Assembly (NCBI GenBank): GCA_014058105.1
Contig: JACGCM010001245.1
Span: forward strand, 1,922,001 to 1,986,000
Length of the DNA stretch: 64,000 nucleotides
DNA from: Kingdonia uniflora
Lineage: Eukaryota > Streptophyta > Magnoliopsida > Ranunculales > Circaeasteraceae
Direction: 5' to 3'
Shown here: piece after piece, positions 33,885 through 44,583 of the stretch
Position numbering within the stretch: position 1 is the first letter of the stretch
Layout: every line of letters starts with the position of its first letter
Position numbers and translations under genes: made by a program
Notes under the pieces: model-generated
Seen by the model: the letters and a program-made list of their open reading frames with translations, nothing else
Database searches by the model: none
Told to the model about the DNA's origin: nothing

Positions 33885-34265
33885 TAGGTATCGTTCGATG
33901 CCCATCTTCAATAATGTTGTTAAAGCTTACCATAAAAGTTGTCACGGACAATTAAAATGCACCAAAAATATATTCACAAATATTTATTAAGGACCAAAAT
34001 ATAATAACTTACATTCTATGCAAAGTCTCAATAAAAGCTTTGGGAGTTCCCTAATTTTGATTAACATTTAAAATAGTCAACATATGAAACCCAAGACAAA
34101 AAATAGTATATAATAAAACGTACCCGGTTATATAACATCATTTCCTCGTCAGGAAAAAACTCTCCCAATTCCATTCTACATGAAAATTCAAACACCTCAC
34201 CAAAGCCAAAATTCCATTCCGGATTTTCTTCACCGCTTTTTTCGGACCACGACTCACCCTCCCCA

Positions 34266-34272
34266 TATATAT
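34266..34272 (+). promoter_or_regulatory. TATA box of SMI1-like gene
   Basis: TATATAT in CCCCATATATATCAGC, 107 bases upstream of the ATG. A start site near 34,300 would give a leader rich in CT runs (CTCTCTCTCTC at about 34,347). 33,888-34,260 shows no other element. Confidence 0.55.
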
Positions 34273-34372
34273 CAGCTCAGCTCCCTCCAAGAGAGACTTC
34301 ATCCCGCAAAATGCGCTAACTGTCTCGATCCCCCCAACAAATCTCTCTCTCTCTCAAGCTCATCCACCATTA

Positions 34373-35305
34373 ATGGCGACCACCACTACAACCACAACAA
34401 CACAAGTATGTTTCTCCTTCGCTGCGTACGCGAAGAACGTAATCACTCACCTCAAATCCCTCAAAATCCCCGTAACCGAAGGCCTCACCAACACCGAATT
34501 CACTACAATCGAAACATCCTTCAACTTCACATTTCCACCCGACCTTCGCTCTATCCTCCGCGAAGGCCTCCCAGTGGGTCCCCTTTTCCCCAACTGGCGA
34601 TCATCGTCTTCTCAACAGCTCGAGATACTCATCAACCTCCCCATCCTCGGGATACGCAAAGAAATTACCAAGGGGAACTTCTGGTGTGAGTCGTGGGGAG
34701 TGGAGCCGTTTGGGAGTGAGGAACGGGTGACGGTTGCGATGCAGTTTTGGAGGGAAGCACCGATTTTGGTTCCGATATATCGGAACTGTTACATTGCGAG
34801 TGATCCGGGTCGGGCTGGGAACCCGGTTTTTTTTATTAGTGGGTCTGATTTGAGGTATTCGGGGTTTGACGTGGCCGGCTTTTTCCAACAAGTTGAGTTT
34901 CGGCCGTTACAGTCGCAGGTGAAATTACCGGCTTGGGCTGCCAAGTCAGCGAGGCGGATCAAGTTTTGGTCCAATTTGGTTGAGAACGGCACGTGCGGGG
35001 AGAGGGGATTGTCACGTGGGAGGTGGAGAGAGGTGTTGGGTGATTGTTTTGAGAGGTTGAGAATTGGTGGTTGGGATGACGAGGAGGTGAGGGAAATGAT
35101 GACGAATACAAAGACGGTGGATAGTTCAGCCTTTTTAGGTGATAAAGAGAGTGTGGAGTGGCACGTGAGAGTTTTATCTGTTATGTTAACACGTGCGGGG
35201 TGGAGTGCTGATGACGTGTTGGACTCGCTTGGGTGCCATGAAGGAAGTGGTGGTGGTGCTGACGTGGACTCGTTTTGGTTGGATTTCCAGATTTCAACAA
35301 CGTAG
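34373..35305 (+). CDS. SMI1/KNR4-like domain protein, intronless
   Basis: Intact 310-codon plant gene, the only clearly complete protein gene here. The N-terminus is a low-complexity Thr run. Residues about 30-130 hold the region resembling SMI1/KNR4 (SUKH) folds: GLTNTEFTTIETSFNFTFPP DLR-type start, then LREGLPVGPLFPNWRS, ITKGNFWCESWG and FWREAPILVPIYRNCYIAS. GRAGNPVFFISGSDLRYSG follows. The C-terminal part has a WREVLGDCFERLRIGGWDDE segment and repeated helical segments ending RAGWSADDVLDSLGC. It resembles the small plant family of Arabidopsis At5g67020/At3g50340, recognised from memory, whose biochemical role is not established to my knowledge. The ATG is preferred because the upstream context (CACCATTAATGGCG) suits plant initiation and the homologous region follows. 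The third codon position is G/C-rich compared with the surrounding repeats. Confidence 0.88.
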   Translation: MATTTTTTTTQVCFSFAAYAKNVITHLKSLKIPVTEGLTNTEFTTIETSFNFTFPPDLRSILREGLPVGPLFPNWRSSSSQQLEILINLPILGIRKEITKGNFWCESWGVEPFGSEERVTVAMQFWREAPILVPIYRNCYIASDPGRAGNPVFFISGSDLRYSGFDVAGFFQQVEFRPLQSQVKLPAWAAKSARRIKFWSNLVENGTCGERGLSRGRWREVLGDCFERLRIGGWDDEEVREMMTNTKTVDSSAFLGDKESVEWHVRVLSVMLTRAGWSADDVLDSLGCHEGSGGGADVDSFWLDFQISTT

Positions 35306-35789
35306 ACATAGTAGCAAGGGTGATTTTGTTTCCAGCCGTTGTTGCTCTCACAGAGATCAACCTTTTGTTTTGTGTTTTCTACATCTTGGACATCATTTTA
35401 CATATAACAATTTGAAAAGGATGGGAGTCAAATAGTTTGGAGGCTAACAACTATGGCTTGGTGCCGATATCCGGTTCTGGCTGGGAAAATATATCAGCAT
35501 TGAGTAGTATTATTGATGATTCATGGTTAGTAGAGAGAAAGGAGTAAAGAAAAGTATTTAGTCCAATGCATGAAAAGTTAAATCAACTCATGCGCAACAA
35601 TATTTCACTCTGAATTAATTTCAATGTTTTTCAATCACCCATCTTATTTGTTTGTAGAAGGTGTTATTTTGCGGGTTACACCTTCACCACAATTTGCAGT
35701 GGGTGGTGTGTTGAAGGGGTGCTTCTGTACGAGCTTACGAAACTGCATGTCTGCACCTCAATTTCAAACTTTAGCAATATCATCCAATG
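35306..35789. other. 3' flank of SMI1-like gene
   Basis: Probable 3' UTR followed by spacer. I see no conserved ORF or repeat. It ends at the (TTA)n tail of the LINE. Confidence 0.5.
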
Positions 35790-36690
35790 TTATTATTATT
35801 ATTATTATTTTGGCAAACCATAACATAGCATTACTAAGGATACAAAGTACATACGAGGGTTTTTACCATCTCCTGTATCCAAGAGAACATACATAACTTG
35901 CTCATATTTTCCCACAGCTGCACATGCATGAGCGACAGTTACATGACTGAAAGAAATAATTTGAAAATCAACAAAGAGATCAGGTAGAGTCCTGAGAATG
36001 CATGAAGTCTCCCAATTGTTTCTTTGATCCTTGCTCTCCAAGAAATCAGTAACAACTACGTTGTCCACAAGCACCAAGAGATTTATCTGACCTTGTTTTT
36101 GAGTTTCTTGGACAACCCAGTGGATGGCTTTTGCTTCAGCCTCATCAACAGTTAGTTTTATCTGTTCGAGCCGTTACAAAAATACATTGTTTTTATGGAT
36201 TAAACAAACAGAAGCCTAATCCTGCATTTCCAGTGTTACAGTCCCAACCAGCATAACTCATAAGAATATAGAAGTCCTCGTAGGCAGAAAGTTTTTGAAT
36301 AAATTTTGGACCTAGCTTAGATCCAATAATTGACGGAAAAGGAAGAACATTAGAGTTCCCCTTATGCAACACTTCATTAACCTTGAGTGGCTTGTTTTGA
36401 AACACAAATCCATTTCTAGCCTCCCAAATAGAATTAACAATACTAAAAAATAGAGATAGCAAATAAGTGAAGTCCTCCTTAGTTACTTGTTCTTCTATTT
36501 GTGTGAGAGGATGTAAAACATTGAAGTGATGACTAGTTTGAAGGTTAAAAGGGGATTGAAACCAAATCCTCCTAGTCCACTCATAAGAAAAAATTGCATG
36601 AGTAATGGATTCATTGTGTGTATTGCAAATAGGACAAGTAAGTCCTCAAGAATATGATTCTGACTCAGCTTATGCATAGCTGGTAAAATG
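35790..36690 (-). pseudogene. LINE 3' part: zf-RVT, RNase H and (TAA)-type tail
   Basis: Minus strand. The zinc-finger region after RT reads CPICNTHNESITHAIFSYEW and WTRRIWFQSP (36,660-36,540). A linker IVNSIWEARNGFVFQNKPLK and an RNase H domain follow, with SYAGWDCNTGNAGLGFCLFN and, further on, FLESKDQRNNWETSCIL and SFSHVTVAHACAAVGKYEQ. The 3' end is the trinucleotide tail (TTA)n in plus sense at 35,790-35,811. Stops and frameshifts are present. The LINE continues at 51,398 after a 14.7-kb interruption. Confidence 0.8.
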
Positions 36691-37019
36691 TGATGTGGCA
36701 CGTCCCTTGTAGGGTCGTTTACCTTCGTGTGACTTATGCTGAATTTTTTGCTTAGCTTATGCTATGTTGGAGAGGTCCAATGTGGGTTATTAGCAGTTTT
36801 TATGTTTTAGGTTAGTTTCCTAATTGGATAGGTTAGGGGAGATATTGCAGAAGTGATACTAGTGAAACCCAGGTTATAAAGAAAGATGGTGGTGTGATCA
36901 TAGAGGTAGTTGTTAATGAAAAGTTAATTTGTTTAGTAGAAACTAGTAGTTTTCTCTGACTCTCAAATAGAACGTGATCTTCTTACGAATCTCGCTTCCG
37001 CGTTCGTAGTAATCATGCA
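36691..37019 (+). repeat. 5' LTR of gag-only element
   Basis: Aligns end to end with 51,070-51,397, for example GGTTAGTTTCCTAATTGGAT and GAAACTAGTAGTTTTCTCT in both. Confidence 0.88.
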
Positions 37020-37022
37020 AAT

Positions 37023-37034
37023 TGGTACCAGAGC
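37023..37034 (+). other. Primer-binding site of gag-only element
   Basis: TGGTACCAGAGC, one mismatch from the initiator-Met tRNA PBS TGGTATCAGAGC, four bases after the LTR. Confidence 0.8.
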
Positions 37035-37093
37035 CGCGTTAGAATCCAGTGTAGTCAGTTTCAAGAGCAAAGGTGCCTCGTGGAAGACTCGTG

Positions 37094-37182
37094 ATGAAGA
37101 AATCTACGCTCACCAACGATGTAGCGAGGATATCGGATAAACTTGATAAATTTGTCGAGGCTTTTAGAAAGGTAGCCTTTTT

Positions 37183-37218
<36 letters not shown>

Positions 37219-37431
37219 CTACCTCTATTGGGCATATTAGATGATCTTTCTCTTGAGGGAAGAGTCTCCATGAGGAGCGACGATCTCAATAATCCTTTTG
37301 CGAGTTTAAACATCGAAACCGAGGCTCACGATAGTAGGGAAATCGAGATCCAAAACGGCACCAAGAGACCGGCCTTGACAACCAACCTCCAGATAGATGA
37401 AATGCACAAGGAGTCAACTCAGCAAAGCTGA
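37094..37431 (+). pseudogene. N-terminal gag of gag-only element, with poly-C (poly-Pro) tract
   Basis: The ATG at 37,094 opens MKKSTLTNDVARISDKLDKF and VEAFRKVAFL, then 33 consecutive C residues (37,184-37,216) code 11 prolines. Downstream the open protein-like frame (LGILDDLSLEGRVSMRSDD..., ending at 37,431) is shifted by one base relative to the upstream frame. A tract one base longer or two shorter would join them. The gag is then cut by element C. Homopolymer length in an assembly is uncertain, so the frameshift may be technical. Confidence 0.65.
37184..37216. repeat. Poly-C tract, 33 bases
   Basis: Uninterrupted C run on the plus strand inside a gag reading frame. It could be replication slippage of a proline-codon stretch or an assembly/sequencing artefact. 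Confidence 0.9.
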
Positions 37432-37445
37432 GTATTTACGACTAT

Positions 37446-38132
37446 TGTAGCCTACTCGTAGCCTTCCAGCAATAGTCGAATACTCAAAGACTACATCGAA
37501 GCCTACCTAGAGACTCGAAGCCCAACTAGACAACAACAAAGTCTACTAAGTCTTCTGACATCAATCGAATGTTCGAAGACATTATAGTTGAAGCTGAAGA
37601 TGGACAACCATCACCAGAATTCAGCATCAGTAACAGAGAGACTTTGACCATGGTAATACATGGTCAAAGGCAGACACGTCTGACCTCCAGCTCCCCCGAT
37701 AGAACAGTAAAACGAGCCGCCTGACAACTACAGTATCAGAACCGACTCCGAGTATAGAACAGTTGTCCCCAAAGGATATACATGTAACCTAACCTCCTAT
37801 GGTGACTCAACCCTTTCTATATCCTATAAATAGGAAGGAGGAGGCACTATGAAGAGGTTAGAAAATTACTCCCTCGAGGCCCTACAAGATTACCTTCGAA
37901 TACCCTGTAACTTATTTTACCTTCGACCTATCTTCTAACTCGATATATATAACATCAATCATTCAAAATCCTCGCTAGAGGTCGTAGAGTAACCTATTCT
38001 AGGACTCCACGCATGTGTGTTACTTTCGTAATATAGTTTATTATTATCTTACAAACTTGTTTAAACCCTAGGTCGAAGATAACCCCATGGTATAAGAACT
38101 AGTTTCCCCTCTTATGAAACTTGGCTCCTATA
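37446..38132 (+). repeat. 5' LTR of element C (687 bp)
   Basis: TGTAGCCTACTCG...GGCTCCTATA. TATA box TATAAATAG at 37,825-37,833, while the other LTR has AATAAATAG there. Confidence 0.9.
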
Positions 38133-38134
38133 TT

Positions 38135-38145
38135 TGGCGCCATCT
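38135..38145 (+). other. Primer-binding site of element C
   Basis: TGGCGCCATCT three bases after the LTR. TGGCGCC starts are usual for Tat/Athila-type elements and distinguish this lineage from the initiator-Met PBS elements nearby. The exact tRNA is not assigned. Confidence 0.65.
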
Positions 38146-38420
38146 ATTCTACACCCGCTCCTGTTCTTCCTTTCTTTCCTTCCTTTTATAGCCATATTCC
38201 ATTGCCCAAATCAAACTCTTGTAGTCAGTTAAACAACCCTATCTGCCCTAAACTCCTCGCGGTCAAAGTACCCCAAAATTTCCATACCCCTAAAATTAGC
38301 AAATACTACAATATCGTAATACCGACCCTCAGTCTCATGTTCTTGAATTCTAAAATGCTTTAAGTTTATATTCCACTGCCGACCATATCTTGTGTCGAAT
38401 GTTTCCCACCAGTCTCACTG
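38146..38420. other. Leader of element C
   Basis: Between PBS and the visible gag. C-rich, no conserved ORF. The N-terminal half of gag expected here is missing. Confidence 0.4.
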
Positions 38421-38429
38421 ATAGCAATC

Positions 38430-38940
38430 TCAAATGGTACCACAACCTCCCTAATGGCTATATCCGAAGTTTTGAGCAATTGTCAAAGCTTTTTATCACC
38501 CAGTTTGCCTTTAATAAAGACCGTGAGGTCTGAGTCGACGCTCTTTTCAACTTCTGTAAATCCCCCAATGAAATGCTTGAAGCTTTCACCAAGCAGATTC
38601 TCGATGAGTCGCACAAAGTTGAAAACCTTGACTGTGCGAATGCTACTTTCGCGTATTTTAATGCCTTACCTGATCATAGTCGTGTCAAGGAGTACATCAT
38701 GCTCCATAAGCCACGAACCCTTGAGGAGATGTTATCCAAGGTTAACGGATATATCGAACTCGAATACCTGCGAGAATCCAATCGTCGGGTCAAGCCTCGA
38801 CAACCAACCACAACAAACCTCGACTATCATCTACGCCCATGGTCGCTCCGGTTTCCCAGGAGAACGAGAACAGCAAACGTCATCACTTTGATGCTACCCC
38901 TTCTGAAATCCGCAAAAAATGACAAATGCCCGTCTTACTA
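38430..38940 (+). pseudogene. Gag of element C, N-terminally deleted
   Basis: The plus frame shows WYHNLPNGYIRSFEQLSKLF, a gag core typical of Tat elements, then after a stop FNFCKSPNEMLEAFTKQILD. DCANATFAYFNALPDHSRVK and MLHKPRTLEEMLSKVNGYIE (38,573-38,760) follow. The matching N-terminal part is absent, and the C-terminal end runs out of frame by 38,830. No zinc knuckle is seen nearby, although 38,990-39,110 may hold a decayed one (CQNYKCNCHPTKNVTLC). Confidence 0.7.
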
Positions 38941-39439
38941 AAGCTTACTTCCCCCATCAGCACCCTTCTCATACAAATACAGGCCAACCCAATCTGGCAT
39001 ACCCCCTTACCCATTGAGGTCAGGAAAGATGAGCCTTTCTGCCAAAATTATAAGTGTAATTGCCACCCTACCAAAAATGTTACACTCTGCAACGATCGTT
39101 GGAGAAGATTCTTAAAGCAGGTCGTTTACATCGATATGTCGTCGATCTCCCCAGCTATCTCGATGGGTCGTATCTCAAGCCTCAACCTGCTCCAGCTACC
39201 GACCCAGCCGAGGTACATATTTTCTAACTTCACCCCATTGAAGTTAATAACATCGACAGTGGTCACACTCGAAACAAACTCAAATGAGTTAAAGAGTGTT
39301 GTAAGCTTACATATCAATAGGAGCTACCCATCCTTCTACCAGAATCTAGCTATCGCCCTCGACCTGAAGATATATCCTTCATCGATAGCGATACTTCTCA
39401 TGTTCGCTTCCCCCACTCCGACCCCTTGGTCATTATGAT

Positions 39440-39850
39440 TAAGGTCGAACACCTCGTCCTCCATACCATGCTCATTGATACAGGCAGTGCAGCAGACATA
39501 CTTTTCCTCCAGACTGTTTGAGCCATAAAAAATAGACCTCATTACACCAGCCAATGTCGAGCTTAAGGACTTTAACGGTGCTACCGAAGTCATTGTCAGA
39601 AACCTTAGCCTCCTTATCACCACCGGTCCAGTCACCCTCCAAGCCAGCTTCTCATCATCGACAAGAAATCTGAATATCTGGGCATTTTAGGGCGCGACTG
39701 GCTTCATGACATGAAAGCCATAAATTCTATTTACTACCAAACACTTCGTTTTACTACCCCTTGTGGTACGTGGAACATGAAAGGCTCTCAACACCTTGCC
39801 TGCTCATGCGAGCACCCTGAGATCAATCTTTCCATAAAACTTATCAAACG
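39440..39850 (+). pseudogene. Protease of element C
   Basis: Aspartic protease with the active-site segment HTMLIDTGSAADILFL (about 39,460-39,510), a damaged middle, then LGRDWLHDMKAINSIYYQTL and RFTTPCGTWNMKG (39,690-39,790). The D-T-G triad is intact, but stops and a frameshift lie between the two halves. Confidence 0.75.
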
Positions 39851-39889
39851 ATAGCAATCAATGCTTCTCTCTCTCCCAATACCATTGAA

Positions 39890-40990
39890 TTCATCTAACA
39901 CACATGTCGAACCCACAGTTTACATCGAACTTGACGGTCCTGGTCGATGTACATTCATTGGTAGTTTTTTGGCTGAGGCCGAATGCCTCGAGCTTACCAC
40001 TTTTCTTTGAACAAATAAAAATGTCTTCGCCTGGACCTTCCATGAGATGCCTGGCATCAACCATACCCTGGCCTGCCATCAACTTGACCTCATCCCTCAC
40101 TCTATAGCCGTGAAGCAGAAGAAACGTACTTTAGCACCGAGGATTCGCAAAACAGTGAACCTTGAGGTCAAAAAACTATTGACTGCGGGTTTTATAAGAG
40201 AAGTCAAGTATGGTGATTGGATCTCAAATATTGTAGCTGTCTCTAAGAAAATTGGCAAGATCCGTATCTGCGTCGACTTCACAGACCTCAATAAATACAT
40301 ACCGAAGGGCAATTTCCCTCTCCCGATCATTTATGTGCTTCTGGATGCTACGGCTGGCCATGAACGGCTATCTATGATGGACGCAGCTCTCGGTTACAAC
40401 CAGGTATTCCCCCTCTCTGAAGACCAACTTAAAACTTCGTTTATTACTGAACAAGGTCTTTACTGCTTTAACGTAATGCCCTTCAGCCAAAAAAATGTGG
40501 GTGCCACTTACCAACGTCTTGTTACCACTATGTTCAAACCTTTACTTGGCAAGGCGGTCAAAGTTTACATCGGCGGCATGTTATTCAAAAGCCTCCAAAA
40601 ACATACCCATATACACGACCTAACCGAAGTGTTCTCGATACTTCATTCTTATAACATGAAGCTGAACCTAGACAAATGCTAATTTGGCATTTCATCCGTT
40701 AAATTCTTGGGCCATCTTATCAGCAAACGTGGTATTGAGATCGATCTCACTCATATTCACGCCTTCATCGACATGCCATCCCCTCGAACTAAAAAAGATA
40801 TTCAAAAGGTTGTTGGTAAAATAATCGCCCTCAACCATTTTATATTGAAATCCTTTTACTGTTGTGCTTAGCTTTTCTCCCTCTTACGCGACCAAGGCGT
40901 CCATAAGGCCTAAAAGAAAAACAGCCCCGAAGTCAATTGGACACCCGATTGTGAACAGGCCTTCCTCAAACTCAAAACATACCTTGGTCG
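39890..40990 (+). pseudogene. Reverse transcriptase of element C, active site lost
   Basis: Starts near 39,905 (VEPTVYIELDGPGRCTFIG), then FAWTFHEMPGINHTLACHQL. The main ORF 40,047-40,682 holds KKLLTAGFIREVKYGDWISN, GKIRICVDFTDLNKYIPKG, FPLPII, MMDAALGYNQVF (first Asp kept), LYCFNVMPFSQKNVGATYQ and the active-site box, which reads VYIGGML instead of YIDDM. Both catalytic Asp codons are Gly (GAC to GGC twice). The connection region continues after a stop with FGISSVKFLGHLISKRGIEI and IVALNHF-like residues to about 40,990. Longest single ORF of the element. Confidence 0.85.
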
Positions 40991-40999
40991 ACCACCCAT

Positions 41000-41860
41000 T
41001 ATCAGCACCCCCATTGAAGGTGAAATGTTTTCTTTATACTTGACAGTCACCGAAACCTGCTGAGACTCGATATACCAAACTTAAGCGATTGCTCCTTACA
41101 GTTGTCCACACTGCTCGAAAGCTCAAACCATATTTTCAGGCTCACCCTATACGTGTTATCACTAGCTACCCTTTTCGAGAGATCCTCAGCAAGAAAGATA
41201 AATCTAGACGGGTACATCAATGGTATGTTTATCTTGGTGAACACGACATCACTTTCGGGAAATAGATATCTCAAAAAGGCCAAGTAGTTACTGATTTCCT
41301 TGCCGACTTCCCAGTCGAAGACATCGGCTGGGAGGAACAAGAAGATAATCTACCAGAATACCAGCCCGAGCAGAGCAACCCTTGGAACCCTAACACGGGC
41401 TGGCGTCTATTTACTGATGGATCTACCAGACCTAACAGTTCGGGGATAGGTATTATCTTGGTCACCCCTTCCAATGACCGAATCGAAAAGGCTGTCAAGC
41501 TAAACTTCGAATATTATAATAATGAGGTCGAATATGAAGCTTTGATACATGGCCTCGATCTCGCCCTTGAACTTGGTGTTCCCAAACTTGCAATATTTAC
41601 CGATTCTTAGCTTATTCAGAGACAGTACACCGGCAAAAATTAGGCTAACGATCACATGAATGAGTATGCTGTACTTGTCTGCCAGCGCATGGATCGTTTC
41701 CCTGGAAAATCTTCCATTACACATTACCCTCAAGGTGAAAATAGACACGCCGATGCCCTCACCTACATAGCTGCTATATTAGGCCAATCCGAATCCTAAA
41801 CACTCCACATCGATGTACTCGAACGCCCAAGTATCGACCAGATGGAAGTCAATGCCATCA
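41000..41860 (+). pseudogene. RNase H of element C
   Basis: The connection segment AKPETRYTKLKRLLLTVVHT lies near 41,060. The RNase H core follows: LFTDGSTRPNSSGIGIILVT (first Asp), NNEVEYEALIHGLDLALELG (Glu), LAIFTDS (second Asp) then a stop, and PQGENRHADALTYIAAILGQ. The key acidic residues are present but stops break the frame. Confidence 0.78.
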
Positions 41861-43080
41861 ATACCCGGGGTGAGAGTTTTGATCCCGATGACTGGCGCAC
41901 ACCGTTCCATGTTAATTTTAATAGTTCTACCATCCCAGAAGATCCCAAAGCCAAACATTCATTACTAGAAAATTGTCACAGATACACCGTCCTCAAAGGT
42001 GGTCTATACCGCAAATCCCCAAATGGCGTACATTTCTGCTGCATCTCTCAAAATGAAGCCACTACCATACTTACCGAGCTCCACAAAGGTAACTACGGTG
42101 CTCACACTTCTGGTCGATCTATGACTCTTCGAACCGTAACACAAGGGTTATTCTGACCCAATATGAAGAAACAAGCTAAAGAGTATGCGAATTGCTGTAA
42201 CAAATGCCAACGTCATGCCCATGAGATCCGAATCCCTTTACAAGACCTCTATTATAGCCAAGTCGCTTGGCTATTTAAGCGGTGGGCCATTGATCTAGTG
42301 GGCCCTTTCCATAAAGCATCGGGTAGACGAGAACATATTCCAGTGGCCAAAGATTACTTTAGTAAATGGGTCAAAGTCGTGCCTCTATGTTAAACCAGAG
42401 AAGAAGAAATTATCAAGTTCTTATAGGAGAATATCATCACGTATTTTGGCTGCCCTCACATGATTCGATGCGACAACGGTCCACAGTTTGTTGGGAACAA
42501 AGTCCATAATTTCCTTAAGAAATACAACATTATTCTCTCACCCTCAACACCTTATTACCTACATGGGAATGGTCAGGTCGAAACAATCAATAAAACCATA
42601 GTCGACAGTCTTAAGAAACGTGTCGATGAGAAGAAAGGGCGATGAGTCTAAGAATTACAACATGTACTCTGAGCCTATTGTACCATACCAAGAAAGGCGA
42701 TGGGCTGCACTTCTTTCCTCCTGGCTTATGGTAATGAAGCTGTGCTGCCTACTCAGCTCGAAGTGCCAAAGCGCGACCCTGACCTCCCAGATGAAGATAA
42801 CGAGTTCGAACTTGGATGCAATATGTTATGGATTGATAAACCAGAGACCGAGCCATCGCTAACCTCAACCGCTAGCATCTCTCTCTCCAGAAGTCCTACA
42901 ACAAAAGAGTTTGATCTCGTAGTTTCAATATTTGAGATTTGGTACTTCGACGAGTCGCACGCTCTCGAAGCCTCACAATGCCGGTAAGCTAGTCGTGTCC
43001 TTAGAAGGACCTTATGTCATGTACGATAAAACTGATAAATGATCTTATTATCTAATGATAGAAGCTGAGGAGCTTTTACC
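41842..43080 (+). pseudogene. Integrase of element C
   Basis: Zinc-binding module ELHKGNYGAHTSGRSM with CCNKCQRHAH (42,163-42,230). The catalytic core shows WAIDLVGPFHKASGRREHIP (first Asp), MIRCDNGPQFVG (second Asp) and LHGNGQVETINKTIVDSLKK (Glu), so D-D-E is intact. After a frameshift, FLLAYGNEAVLPTQLEVPKR, DEDNEFELGCNMLWID and IEAEELLPNPWN mark the C-terminal end near 43,085. No chromodomain. Stops at about 42,155, 42,391 and 42,645 break it. Confidence 0.82.
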
Positions 43081-43189
43081 TAACCCTTGGAACATAATGC
43101 AGTTAGCCTCATATAACAGGCCGCGACCACCACCTTGTTCAGCTGATGTAAATACAATATAATTAATGAATATATTTTTTATCCTCTGA

Positions 43190-44290
43190 GCTTCATGTCC
43201 TGTCTCAAAGTGGACTTCTTGGACAAACCTAAGTATCACGTCAACCCTTCGACCTGACTGATACTTGGGGTCGACCTCGAAGTTTTTTAAGGTTCAAAAT
43301 TTGAGCAAACCCGAGGGGCATGAATAGTCGAAAGACGGGACCCTCGGAGATGCATTGGGGCCAACCACATAATGCTTCGTTTAGGCTCAATCCTGCAGAT
43401 AGACCCGGGGGCGACCTTCGAAGTCCAGTGAACTTCTTGGACAAACCTAAGTATCATGTCGACTCTTCAACCTTACTGATACTTGGGGGCGATCTCGAAG
43501 TTTTTCAAGGTTCCAATTCAAGCAAACCCGAGGGGCGTAAATGGTCGACAGATCGGACCCTCGGGGATGCATTGAGGCCTACCAAAAAATGCTTCATTTA
43601 GGCTCAATCCCGCGGATAGACCCGGGGGCGACCTTCGAAGTCCAGTGAACTTCTTGTAAACTTAAGTATCACATCAGCCCTTTGACCCAACTGATACTTG
43701 CCGGCGACCTTGAAGTTTTTTAAGGTTCTAAATTTGAGCAAACCCGAGGGGCATAAATGGTCAAAAGACCAGACTCTCAGGGATGCATTGGGGCCAACCA
43801 CATAATGCTTCGTTTAGGCTCAATCCCGTGGATAGACCCGGGGGTGACCTTCAAAGTCTAGTTAACTTCTTGGACAAACCTAAGTATTCCGTCAACTCTT
43901 CGACCAGACTGATATGTGGTGGCGACTTTAAAGTTTTTTAAGGTTCCAATTCGAGCAAACCCGAGGGCCATCAATGGTCTACAGACCGGACCCTCGGGGA
44001 TGCATTGAGGCCGACCACAAAATGTTTTATTTCAACTAAATCCCACAGATTGAACCAGGGGTGACCTTTGAAGTCCAGTGAACTTCTTGAATAAACCTAA
44101 GTATCACGTCAACCCTTCGACTTGAATGATACTTGAGGGTGACCATCGACATACGAGCACACCGAGTTGGTAAAACCTAAGTATCATGTCAACCCTTCGA
44201 CTTGACTAATACTCGGGGTCGACCTCAAAGTTATTCGAGTTTCTAGTTCGAGCATTCCCACATGGCATAAAATTCGATAGGCCAAACACT
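43190..44290. repeat. Tandem repeat of element C, about 218-bp period, about 4.5 copies
   Basis: Units begin near 43,216, 43,434, 43,650, 43,865 and 44,085 with TTCTTGGACAAACCTAAGTA. They contain GACTGATACTTGGGG, GCAAACCCGAGGGGC, GACCCTCGGGGATGCATTG and AGACCCGGGGGCGACCTTCG. The fourth and fifth are more diverged and the last is partial. The block sits between integrase and the antisense ORF, as in A and B. Spurious ORFs (43,320-43,601 and others) run through it. 44,300-44,580 is A/T-rich spacer. Confidence 0.9.
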
Positions 44291-44583
44291 CGGGGATACA
44301 TCGCAGCCGACCACATCTTCCTTCGATCCTCAACGTCAGAAGTTTTTCATACTTCAATTCTCATACAAAGCTACAAGCATACAGCTATACCAGCAATTTA
44401 AGTTCCATAGATATCAACAATTCAAGTTTAATAAATACCAGCAGGTCAAGTTTAATTGCATTACTCAATCAACCTATCCAATACTCATTGTTCAAACTTT
44501 AACCTATCCATCAAACTGAAGCAGAAACAATAGACAAGAATTTATTACAGATGATTTTCTACAAATACCGAACAAAATACCTT

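Noticed and set aside
34180..34689. 169-codon ORF overlapping the SMI1-like gene
   Set aside because: Overlaps the promoter and start of the real gene in another frame. Pro/Ser/His-rich composition and no conserved motif.
43048..43801. Several 60-95-codon ORFs in the 218-bp repeat block
   Set aside because: They recur only because the DNA repeats. Frames are not consistent between units.
43190..44290. Repeat block as a CRISPR array
   Set aside because: Contiguous 218-bp units without unique spacers, in plant DNA with retroelement context.
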